A stretch of DNA of 6,109 nucleotides from Pelobacter sp. UBA6812 (GTDB taxonomy: Bacteria > Desulfobacterota > Desulfuromonadia > Desulfuromonadales > Syntrophotaleaceae): contig DKEW01000010.1 in assembly GCA_002452265.1 (NCBI GenBank), forward strand, positions 82,161 to 88,269, written 5' to 3'. Made by a program: the position numbers and the translations under genes. Under the pieces are notes generated by a model. The model was given only the letters and a program-made list of their open reading frames with translations. It searched no databases and was not told the origin of the DNA. Below, piece by piece: positions 1 to 5,800 of this stretch (positions are counted from its first letter, which is position 1; each line of letters begins with the position of its first letter).

Positions 1-95
1 CGACCGGTTCGCGTACCGGCGGGGATTTGAAAACTGGCTCCCAGAAAAAGAACCTGCGAGCCGTATTGTTTGGAGATATTCGTAAGGTGAATCAT
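1..95 (-). CDS. ABC-F family ATPase, N-terminal fragment (partial at window edge)
   Basis: The reverse strand from the ATG at 95 reads MIHLTNISKQYGSQVLFLGA, then SFQIPAGTRTG, and runs off the left edge still open. This is the typical opening of an ABC ATPase domain: a first beta strand (IHLTNISKQYG), an aromatic-type position before the loop, and a short strand leading to the Walker A loop, which would lie just outside the window. A protein that starts directly with this segment and has no membrane part fits the ABC-F group (EttA/Uup/YheS type). Those are soluble proteins with two ATPase domains that act on the ribosome. A GAGAGG ribosome binding site lies 4 nt upstream of the start. The gene is divergent from the S4/TraB pair. 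An ATPase subunit of an ordinary transporter remains possible because Walker A and the ABC-F linker are not visible. The opposite frame is also open at 3-191, but it has no start and no recognisable content. Confidence 0.72.
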   Translation of the reverse strand, partial: MIHLTNISKQYGSQVLFLGASFQIPAGTRTG

Positions 96-99
96 GGAG

Positions 100-105
100 C
101 CTCTC
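100..105 (-). promoter_or_regulatory. Ribosome binding site of the ABC-F gene
   Basis: On the reverse strand GAGAGG precedes the ATG at 95 with a 4-nt spacer (CTCC). It fixes the start of a gene otherwise visible only as 31 codons. The IPT gene in this window has a similarly short spacer. Confidence 0.55.
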
Positions 106-197
106 AAGAAAAAGTTGTGCATTGGTACCACAGGCCAGCGGTTGGCGGCAAGGCCATTGATGCAGAAAATTACTTTTTATCAAAGCGATAGCAGTGA

Positions 198-226
198 TTG
201 ACCCGCGACCATTGCCACGACATAAT
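198..226 (+). promoter_or_regulatory. Sigma70-type promoter driving the S4-TraB gene pair
   Basis: TTGACC (198-203) matches the -35 consensus at five of six positions, and CATAAT (221-226) matches the -10 consensus at five of six. The spacer is exactly 17 bp, the optimum. Transcription would start near 232-234, leaving a leader of about 80 nt before the S4 gene. The -10 box lies inside the inverted repeat at 216-239, so a repressor could block it. No equally good promoter was found for the ABC-F gene on the opposite strand. Confidence 0.55.
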
Positions 227-239
227 GTTTTTTGTCGTG
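216..239. promoter_or_regulatory. Inverted repeat over the -10 box: candidate operator
   Basis: CACGACA (216-222) and TGTCGTG (233-239) are perfect inverted copies separated by 10 bp, with two further A-T pairs inside after one mismatch. The repeat covers the -10 box and the expected transcription start of the promoter at 198-226. Two 7-bp half-sites with centres 17 bp apart suit a dimeric DNA-binding protein. The alternative is an intrinsic terminator, but the T-run (252-259) begins 12 nt after the stem instead of directly after it, and no upstream plus-strand gene was found that would end here. Confidence 0.4.
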
Positions 240-283
240 AACGATATCTCTCTTTTTTTCTCAGTTTCCTTTGGAGGCTGAGG

Positions 284-301
284 ATGGTAACCACTCAGTG
301 A
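284..301 (+). other. Five-codon leader-like ORF (MVTTQ) before the S4 gene
   Basis: The ATG at 284 has the best ribosome binding site of this region: GGAGG at 273-277 with a 6-nt spacer. The reading frame is ATG GTA ACC ACT CAG TGA and stops at 301, two bases before the in-frame ATG 304 of the S4 gene. This could be a leader for translational coupling or reinitiation, or it may be chance. No attenuator-like amino acid run is present. Confidence 0.25.
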
Positions 302-315
302 GGATGAAACGCTTT

Positions 316-525
316 ATGGAAGAATTTGTGTTGGAAGGTCACGAATTTATCGAACTGACCAGTTTGTTGAAGGTCACGGGATTGTGCGGCAGTGGCGGTA
401 TTGCCAAATGCCTGATTGCCGACGGTCAGGTTCGGGTCGATGGTCAGGTCGAATTGCGCAAGCGCTGTAAAATTCGTCAGGGGCAATTGGTGGAATTCGA
501 AGGGCATAAAATTCAGATTGTTTGA
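316..525 (+). CDS. S4-domain RNA-binding protein, YbcJ-like
   Basis: A protein of 69 residues that consists almost entirely of one S4 RNA-binding fold. Visible marks are the helical part FIELTSLLKVTGLCGSGGIAK, the IADGQVRVDG loop (residues about 31-40), and the basic RKRCKI stretch followed by GQLVEF, the usual ending of an S4 domain. From memory, E. coli YbcJ (about 70 residues) shares the VDG..E.RKRCKI..GQ.V.F.GH pattern and starts at the equivalent residue. That is why I chose the ATG at 316, which has GTGAGGA (298-304) about 11 nt upstream. Other in-frame starts are TTG 271 (no ribosome binding site before it), GTG 298 and ATG 304; ATG 304 would add four residues (MKRF). The family is thought to bind RNA or ribosomal particles, and its exact role is not settled. 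It is first in a probable two-gene unit with the TraB-family gene. Confidence 0.85.
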   Translation: MEEFVLEGHEFIELTSLLKVTGLCGSGGIAKCLIADGQVRVDGQVELRKRCKIRQGQLVEFEGHKIQIV

Positions 526-566
526 GGGTCCTGACCTATAAGGTCTGTTGCAGTTACTATCAGGGA

Positions 567-573
567 TAGGGGA
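567..573 (+). promoter_or_regulatory. Ribosome binding site of the TraB/GumN gene
   Basis: TAGGGGA lies 5 nt before the ATG at 579. It supports that start over other in-frame ATG codons and agrees with the signal peptide that begins there. Confidence 0.6.
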
Positions 574-578
574 TAGCC

Positions 579-1439
579 ATGAAAAAAATGCTTCTATGCG
601 CTCTTTTACTTGTTCTTCCTGGCTCGCTATGGGCTGCAACCTCTTTGTGGGAAGTTCGGTCGGGTGGTTCGCTTGCTTATCTGGGCGGGACTTGTCACGT
701 GTTGCGACCCGCGGATTATCCGTTGCCGGCGGAGTTCGGCCGGGCCTACAATGCTGTGCAGGCAGTGGTGTTCGAAGCAGATCCCGGTCAGATGAACACC
801 CCCGAGGTTCAGCAGATGATCATGGCCGGGGCCATCTATCAGGATGGCAGAACTCTTGCCGACGTATTGTCCCCTGCGACCTATAACGAGCTTAAAAACT
901 ATTGCCAGAGTCGCAATATTACGTTTGACAACCTGACGCGTTTCAAGCCTTCCATTCTGGCCGTTACCTTGTTGACTCTGGAACTGCAGAAACGCGGGGT
1001 GGATGCCGGCGGGGTCGATCAGTTTTTCCATGGAAAGGCAGTTGCCGACGGCAAATCCGTCGACGCGTTGGAGACTGTTCGGCAGCAGGTCGATTTTATC
1101 CTGAATCTCGGGCAGGATAACGAAGATGCTTTTATGGCATCCTGCCTTGAGGATATGGAGCAACTCGATGAAGTTTTCGACCGTTTAATCACGGCCTGGC
1201 GCACCGGAGATGAAGCGACCCTGGAGGCCTTGACCTCTACCGAAGTCCGGGAAAAATTCCCGACGGTTTATAAGATGCTGTTTGTCGATCGCAACCGCGC
1301 ATGGCTGCCGGCCATCGAGGAATACCTGCGCACCCCTGAAAAAGAATTGATCCTGGTCGGTGCGGGGCATCTGGTCGGCGAAGACGGCCTGCTTGCCATG
1401 CTGCGTCGACGCGGTTATCAGGTGCGTAAGCTGCAGTAG
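579..1439 (+). CDS. Exported TraB/GumN-family protein
   Basis: A 286-residue protein that begins with a clear signal peptide: MKK, a hydrophobic stretch (about residues 4-15), then SLWA with likely cleavage after residue 19 or 20. The mature part has the hallmarks of the TraB/PrgY/GumN family. These are an N-terminal GX2H motif GTCH (37-40), a conserved acidic FEAD (65-68), an RNRAW segment (238-242), and a second GX2H motif GAGH (261-264) inside the strand-loop ELILVGAGHL before the C-terminal helix. The related animal TIKI proteins are metal-dependent proteases that use two GX2H motifs, so a periplasmic or membrane-anchored hydrolase is possible; no activity is established for most bacterial members. 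Length is normal for the bacterial group (about 280-300). The gene lies 53 nt after the S4 gene on the same strand, with no terminator visible between them. The cysteine at residue 7 is too early for a lipobox, so this is probably not a lipoprotein. Confidence 0.87.
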   Translation: MKKMLLCALLLVLPGSLWAATSLWEVRSGGSLAYLGGTCHVLRPADYPLPAEFGRAYNAVQAVVFEADPGQMNTPEVQQMIMAGAIYQDGRTLADVLSPATYNELKNYCQSRNITFDNLTRFKPSILAVTLLTLELQKRGVDAGGVDQFFHGKAVADGKSVDALETVRQQVDFILNLGQDNEDAFMASCLEDMEQLDEVFDRLITAWRTGDEATLEALTSTEVREKFPTVYKMLFVDRNRAWLPAIEEYLRTPEKELILVGAGHLVGEDGLLAMLRRRGYQVRKLQ

Positions 1440-1491
1440 GCCGGTTGTTTTGCTTTTGACTGGTTGGTCCTGCAGGAAGTGCAAGGGCGTC

Positions 1492-1614
1492 TTTCACCAC
1501 GAAGGACACGAAGGACACGAAGGAAAGACAAGAGCTTGTCTTAGACTAAAAATTAATGGCTAATCTTTCGTATCGAAGGTCTTCTTCGTGCACTTCGTGG
1601 CCTTCGTGGTAAAA
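1492..1614. repeat. Palindromic intergenic element with tandem 9-bp units (CACGAAGG type)
   Basis: The left arm (1492-1523) is TTTCA followed by three 9-bp units: CCACGAAGG, ACACGAAGG, ACACGAAGG. The right arm (1583-1614) is its inverted copy, with units that read CCACGAAGG, CCACGAAGT and GCACGAAGA on the reverse strand. 27 of 32 positions pair, across a 59-bp centre that holds its own short palindrome. The element fills the gap between two convergent genes. I recall similar CACGAAGG tandem/inverted repeats scattered in intergenic DNA of delta-proteobacteria and other environmental bacteria, where they give rise to spurious HEGHEG- or FVSFVV-type protein predictions; those frames are present here on both strands. 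It may serve as a transcription end for both genes or be a small non-coding mobile repeat. No gene is encoded in it. Confidence 0.75.
1525..1542. repeat. Short perfect palindrome inside the repeat element
   Basis: AAGACAAG, two bases, then CTTGTCTT: an 8-bp perfect inverted repeat. It lies just inside the left arm of the larger palindrome and would form a small inner hairpin in single-stranded DNA or RNA. No T-run follows on either strand, so it is not an intrinsic terminator by itself. Confidence 0.5.
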
Positions 1615-1674
1615 ACCAGTAACGTCAGCCCTTGCACATGGATGACTATACCGATTCTCTTGGGGGGTATGAAT

Positions 1675-2526
1675 TCAAGGCGCGCTAAGCGTGTAAACAG
1701 CGCTTTCCTTGCCGTCGGGATTGATGATCTGCAGGTTGAGTTGGGTCGGTTGACTGCTGGGCGGGTAACGTTTGTAAATGAGGGTTTTGCAGTTGCGAAA
1801 AGCGATACTGTCAACCTGTAAAGAACCCGGGTAAAAGGGGGTAATGGGGCGACCGTTGACCACCAGGGTGGAGTTGTAGGAAAAATTTTTGCCGGAGATA
1901 AGCAGTTCGTAATAGTTGACGTTTTCCTCTCCCCGGGAAACGCTTAGTATTTCCGGCAGGGCATCGACAAGCAGACTGACGGGTACAGAGCGTTTGCCGT
2001 CGGGGTTGATCACCTGGACCTGGTGCATGCCCGGCGGCAGTTCGGGAAGGGTAAAAGTCAGGGTGTTGCCGTTTTGCTCTGCCGCCAGGGCCACGCCGTC
2101 CAGAAGCGCCTGAACGCCGCGGTGCAGGTCGCGTCCCTGCAGCACCACCTGGCGCTGCTCGCCGGTCGTACAGGCTTCAATTTTTGACGGAGTCAGGCTG
2201 GTTATGCTCGGTGCGGGAAGAACGACCCGAAAGAACAGACTGCGCTGCGAGTGTTGCTCCCCCGCCTGCAAAAAAAGCAGGTAATCGCCTTCGGCAAGTT
2301 GTGGCACAACAAAGGTTAATTGCTTTTGTGCTATGCGTATCGGAGACAAAGTCCGGTCTCCGAAGACGATCTGGACTTGTTGCTCGAAAGGTCCGCCTAT
2401 AATGGTCACGATGCTGCCGGGGGATGCAACGGCGGGGAATATGCCGGTCATCTCGGGAGCCGCGGCCAAGGCTGGTGCGGGCAACAGTACCAGGGCCAGC
2501 CACAGGAAAAAGTACCTCCGGATCAT
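1675..2526 (-). CDS. Exported protein with three IPT/TIG-like domains
   Basis: A 283-residue protein with a signal peptide: MIRR, a hydrophobic core (about 5-17), then the cleavage motif ALA near residue 21. The rest reads as three Ig-like IPT/TIG repeats of about 80-95 residues. Each opens with a P-x-I/M-x-x-hydrophobic strand: PEMTGIFP (24-31), PSITSLTP (106-113) and PEILSVS (191-197). Repeats two and three end in almost the same strand, QVINPDGK (171-178) and QIINPDGK (266-273). The hydrophobic beta pattern and the GRDL and GKNF turns fit the fold. The third repeat is longer and less regular. No catalytic motif, C-terminal anchor or sorting signal is visible, so a periplasmic or surface binding/scaffold role is the most that can be inferred. 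The start at 2526 is chosen over a GTG/ATG 10 codons upstream because AAGGAGGAA lies just before it and the signal peptide begins there. It follows glnE on the same strand after 82 nt. Confidence 0.8.
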   Translation of the reverse strand: MIRRYFFLWLALVLLPAPALAAAPEMTGIFPAVASPGSIVTIIGGPFEQQVQIVFGDRTLSPIRIAQKQLTFVVPQLAEGDYLLFLQAGEQHSQRSLFFRVVLPAPSITSLTPSKIEACTTGEQRQVVLQGRDLHRGVQALLDGVALAAEQNGNTLTFTLPELPPGMHQVQVINPDGKRSVPVSLLVDALPEILSVSRGEENVNYYELLISGKNFSYNSTLVVNGRPITPFYPGSLQVDSIAFRNCKTLIYKRYPPSSQPTQLNLQIINPDGKESAVYTLSAP

Positions 2527-2528
2527 GG

Positions 2529-2537
2529 TTCCTCCTT
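2529..2537 (-). promoter_or_regulatory. Strong ribosome binding site that sets the start of the IPT gene
   Basis: The reverse strand reads AAGGAGGAA, then CC, then ATG. This near-perfect Shine-Dalgarno sequence decides for the ATG at 2526 over the upstream in-frame start at 2556. Confidence 0.8.
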
Positions 2538-2555
2538 GCCAAGTGTCACCTCTCA

Positions 2556-2583
2556 ATTAAAACACCGAAAAGGCGAAGCACAA
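2556..2583 (-). promoter_or_regulatory. Weak candidate promoter before the IPT gene
   Basis: On the reverse strand TTGTGC (2578-2583) is followed after 16 bp by TTTAAT (2556-2561), which matches the -10 consensus at five of six positions. The -35 box matches only at its first three bases. It lies in the 82-nt gap after glnE, where I see no convincing terminator hairpin. The IPT gene could therefore be read from here, from the mtnA-glnE transcript, or both. Confidence 0.22.
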
Positions 2584-2608
2584 GTCCTGGCCGGTACCTG
2601 TTTATCCG

Positions 2609-5600
2609 TTAAATCGGGTTTTCCGGAGCAAGATAGCGATCGAAAATGGCGCGAATATTTTCCGTGGCGTTGTGGTAATCGGTCATTAATCGCTGGTCGG
2701 CCTGATCCTGTTGGTAGCCGAGGCGTCGGCCCAGTTTCGCCAATGTGGCCGTATCGCCGGAGAAGGCATTGATGGACTGGTCATGGACCAGGCGCAGGCG
2801 GTTTTCCAAGCGCCGTAAAAACTGGTAGCCGCTGGCGAGCAGGCGATAGTCGGTTTTGCTCAACACCATTTCGCGCCGCAGCGCCTTGAGTGCCTCCAGC
2901 GTGTTATGAACCTGCAGAGATGAGGTGTCTCCGCCATGTAGCAACTGCAGGTACTGCACGAGGAATTCCACATCCACCAGTCCGCCGCGCCCGGTCTTGA
3001 TGTCGCGGCGGCCGCCGTCTTCTTTGGCGAGTTCCTGCTCCATGCGTTGGCGCAGCTGATAGATTTCCTGTTTGTGGTCGGAGGGCAGGGGGCGATGGTA
3101 GACGATATCGCGGGTATAGGCGGTGATGCGTTCAGCCAGCGTGCCCGGGCCGGATACGACCCTTGCTTTGATCAGGGATTGGCGTTCCCAAAGTTGCGCC
3201 GATGATTTGTGGTAGGCCCGGAAGGATGCCAGGCTGGTGACCAGCGGACCCTGATGGCCGGAGGGGCGCAACCGGGTGTCGAGACGGTAGACATACCCCT
3301 CGCGGGTAATCAGGCTCAGGATGGAGATGATGCGCTGGGCCAGATGCGTGTAATACTCCTGGAGGCTGCGCTGGCGGAAGCGTTTGGGGTCGGTTTCCGG
3401 CGCGGCGATGGTATGGCCCTCTCCCTCAAAAATAAAGATAATGTCCAGGTCTGAGTGGTAGGTCAGCTCCTTGCCTCCCAGTTTGCCCATGCCGACGATA
3501 ACGAAATCCGCTTCGCGGACGGTGCCGTCCTCTTCCTGGCATACCGGCAGGCCGAAACGCGGCAACAATTCCTGACGGGCAATGGTGACTGCCTTGTTAA
3601 GGCAAACTTCCGCCAGTTGGGTCAGCTGGCGTGGGCCTTCCTGGGGCGGCATTTTCCCGTACAGGTCATTCAGGGCGATGCGAAGGAATTCTTCGTTGCG
3701 GAATCGGCGCAAGGCATCGAGACGTCCTTCGTAGTCGGGGGCAAGTTGCAGCAGCCGCTCCAGGTCCTGTTCCATGGTCGCGCTGTCCTTGCGTTCCACC
3801 GCGTGGGCCCGCGCGACCAGCATATCGAGGATCTCGGGATGCTGGATAAGGTTGCGCGACAGAAACTGGCTGGTGCCGAACAGGGAAATGAGCAGTTTGG
3901 GAATTTGCAGGTTTTCGGCCAGCAGCGCGTAGAAGGTGGCACGGGCGTGCAGACCGGATAAGAAGCGTTCCAGGTTGGCCAGCGCCATGTCCGGTTCCGG
4001 TGAATCGAGCACCTCCTGCAACAGCAACGGGGCGATACGCTCCAGGTGCCGATGGCCCATGGGAGACAGTCGCACATGACTCGGACCGTTCCGCAAGGTC
4101 AGCAGGTTGACGTAGGCGGCATCAGGGTTGCCGAAGCCGTTTTCCTCTAAAATATCTTTGGCCAGATCCGCATCGAGGGTCGGATCGAGCAATACCCGCA
4201 CTTCACGGCTGACTTCGGCACCGGCTTCTTCCTCACCGGTGTAGAACAGGTCGTGGTAGACAGATTCCACCCCCTGTCGGTGTTCTTCGAGAACGGCCAG
4301 GAAAGACTCTTTGTCGCTGAATCCACAGCTGCGCCCGAGCCGAAGCAGTTCGTCAGGGTTGCGCGGCAGATTGTGTGTCTGGCGTTCCTGTTCAACCTGG
4401 ATGCGATGTTCGGTGGTCCTCAAAAATATGTAAGCTGCTGATAAAACGTGATAAGTTTCTTCATCAACCAGTCCGTCACGGCGCAGCAGTGCCAGGGCTT
4501 TAAGGGAATTCTTTTCGCGTAGTTCCGGCTGCTTGCCGGAATGGATCAGCTGCAAGGCCTGGATGAAAAACTCAATTTCGCGAATGCCGCCGCGTCCGAG
4601 TTTAAGGTTGAGTTCCCCCTCCCGCTCGCGGGTCAGATTGCGATCGATCTTTTGTTTCATCAGCTTGAGATCCTCGATCATGGTGTAATCGAGGAACCGG
4701 CGATAAATGAACGGCTCAAGGTAGTCCAGGAGTTCCTTGCCAAGCTCCAGACAGCCGGCCACCGGCCGTGCTTTGAGCATGGCGCAGCGTTCCCAGCTCT
4801 GCCCCCAGTGCTCGTAATAGGCCTCGGTGCTGCGCAGGGAGTTGATCACTTCGCCACTTTTGCCTTCTGGACGCAGGTTGAGATCGACCCGGAAAACCAC
4901 TCCCTCCTCGGTACGCTGTCCCATAGCCCGCGTCACCAGTTCGGCTAATTTGACAAAATACTGATGGAGCAACAGGCGGTTTTTTACGCCACCGTTGCCA
5001 TCGGGAATTCCGGAGGTCTGTCCTTCATCGCTGGAGTAGCAGTAAATCAGGTCGATATCGGAGGAAAAGTTAAGTTCCCGGCCGCCGAATTTTCCCATGG
5101 CCAGTACCACGAACTCCGCCATGCTCCCCGGGTGTCCCTCTTTGTTCGTAGCGAGTGGCAGACCATGATCGGCCTGCAACAGGGTACTGCTGATTTCAAA
5201 GGCCCGCTGCAGGCAGGCAGCAGCCAGGTCGGACAGTTCGGCGGTGACTTCCTCCAACGAGGCCAGGCCACTGAGGTCACGTCCGGCGATGCGCAGAATT
5301 TCCTGTTGCTTGTAGAGGCGCAATTCTTTTTGCAGGTCGGGGAAGTTTTTTGGAGTGACAGGCAGCCGATGCAGGTCGTCAAGCATGCAGTCGGTATGTT
5401 TGTTTCGCAGCAGTCCGCCATCGACGAACAGCGGACGGCACAGGGCAGGGCGGCGGCACAGGATGTTGGTCAGGAAGGTTGAGGCCCCCAACACGATAAG
5501 CAGCGATCGGCAGCCTTCCGTCGACAGAAACAAAGCCTGTCGATCATCGGGAGACAGTATCCCCGCCAGACGTTCCAGTCCGTTGAGGGCCTGATCGGGG

Positions 5601-5797
5601 TCGGCAGTGCCCAGAGCCTGTTGCGCGAGATACGCCAGGTTGGTGGCACTGCCGGCCCAGGGGTAGAGGAGCAGAAGGTTGGCGGCGCTTTTGGAACTCT
5701 GGGCAAATCCCAGTTCGGCGGCAAGATGGGCCAGGGCTTTCTCGTCACCTTGCTTGCACAGGTTCTCCAGTTGGGCCGTCAGGTTCTGCTCGGGCAT
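2609..5797 (-). CDS. glnE: Glutamine synthetase adenylyltransferase/adenylyl-removing enzyme GlnE
   Basis: A complete 1062-residue bifunctional enzyme. It attaches AMP to glutamine synthetase and removes it again, under control of PII protein and glutamine, and so sets nitrogen assimilation in the cytoplasm. The two halves are homologous nucleotidyltransferases. The N-terminal adenylyl-removing half has MGKFGGRELNFSSDIDL (234-250, metal ligands D247 and D249), FRVDLNLRP (302-310, third acid D305) and GRGGIREIEF (401-410). The C-terminal adenylylating half has GMGKLGGKELTYHSDLDI (769-786, D783 and D785), YRLDTRLRP (837-845, D840) and TGRGGLVDVEF (935-945). All catalytic acids are intact. It is longer than E. 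coli GlnE (946, from memory), mainly by about 75 residues before the first active site. Each half is preceded by the same LL...G.S.FL segment (about 99-109 and 635-646), a trace of internal duplication. The start has AAGGAAAG upstream and follows the mtnA stop by 3 nt. Confidence 0.97.
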   Translation of the reverse strand: MPEQNLTAQLENLCKQGDEKALAHLAAELGFAQSSKSAANLLLLYPWAGSATNLAYLAQQALGTADPDQALNGLERLAGILSPDDRQALFLSTEGCRSLLIVLGASTFLTNILCRRPALCRPLFVDGGLLRNKHTDCMLDDLHRLPVTPKNFPDLQKELRLYKQQEILRIAGRDLSGLASLEEVTAELSDLAAACLQRAFEISSTLLQADHGLPLATNKEGHPGSMAEFVVLAMGKFGGRELNFSSDIDLIYCYSSDEGQTSGIPDGNGGVKNRLLLHQYFVKLAELVTRAMGQRTEEGVVFRVDLNLRPEGKSGEVINSLRSTEAYYEHWGQSWERCAMLKARPVAGCLELGKELLDYLEPFIYRRFLDYTMIEDLKLMKQKIDRNLTREREGELNLKLGRGGIREIEFFIQALQLIHSGKQPELREKNSLKALALLRRDGLVDEETYHVLSAAYIFLRTTEHRIQVEQERQTHNLPRNPDELLRLGRSCGFSDKESFLAVLEEHRQGVESVYHDLFYTGEEEAGAEVSREVRVLLDPTLDADLAKDILEENGFGNPDAAYVNLLTLRNGPSHVRLSPMGHRHLERIAPLLLQEVLDSPEPDMALANLERFLSGLHARATFYALLAENLQIPKLLISLFGTSQFLSRNLIQHPEILDMLVARAHAVERKDSATMEQDLERLLQLAPDYEGRLDALRRFRNEEFLRIALNDLYGKMPPQEGPRQLTQLAEVCLNKAVTIARQELLPRFGLPVCQEEDGTVREADFVIVGMGKLGGKELTYHSDLDIIFIFEGEGHTIAAPETDPKRFRQRSLQEYYTHLAQRIISILSLITREGYVYRLDTRLRPSGHQGPLVTSLASFRAYHKSSAQLWERQSLIKARVVSGPGTLAERITAYTRDIVYHRPLPSDHKQEIYQLRQRMEQELAKEDGGRRDIKTGRGGLVDVEFLVQYLQLLHGGDTSSLQVHNTLEALKALRREMVLSKTDYRLLASGYQFLRRLENRLRLVHDQSINAFSGDTATLAKLGRRLGYQQDQADQRLMTDYHNATENIRAIFDRYLAPENPI

Positions 5798-5800
5798 GGC

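Noticed and set aside
3..191. Plus-strand frame open for 62 codons from the window edge
   Set aside because: It lies opposite the convincing ABC-F N-terminus, has no recognisable motif, and stops in the intergenic region.
216..259. Intrinsic terminator formed by the 216-239 hairpin and the following T-run
   Set aside because: The T-run starts 12 nt after the stem, the stem is AT-interrupted, and no upstream plus-strand gene was found that would need it; the overlap with a good promoter favours an operator.
533..545. GACCT-ATA-AGGTC inverted repeat between the S4 and TraB genes
   Set aside because: A 5-bp stem with a 3-base loop and no T-run is within chance expectation.
1360..1563. Plus-strand ORF with an HEGHEGHEG stretch
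   Set aside because: It overlaps the end of the TraB gene in another frame and its repeat is only the translation of the CACGAAGG element.
1560..1821. Open frames on both strands between the convergent genes
   Set aside because: They run through the repeat element and into the IPT gene in wrong frames, with no ribosome binding site or known domain.
2527..2608. Terminator between glnE and the IPT gene
   Set aside because: I looked for a GC-rich stem followed by T residues on the reverse strand and found none that pairs well.
3455..3961. Long plus-strand ORF of 168 codons opposite glnE
   Set aside because: A shadow of the high-GC glnE coding sequence; glnE motifs are continuous through this stretch on the minus strand.
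4964..5482. Long plus-strand ORF of 172 codons opposite the N-terminal half of glnE
   Set aside because: Same reason: antisense to conserved GlnE motifs including the first DxD site.
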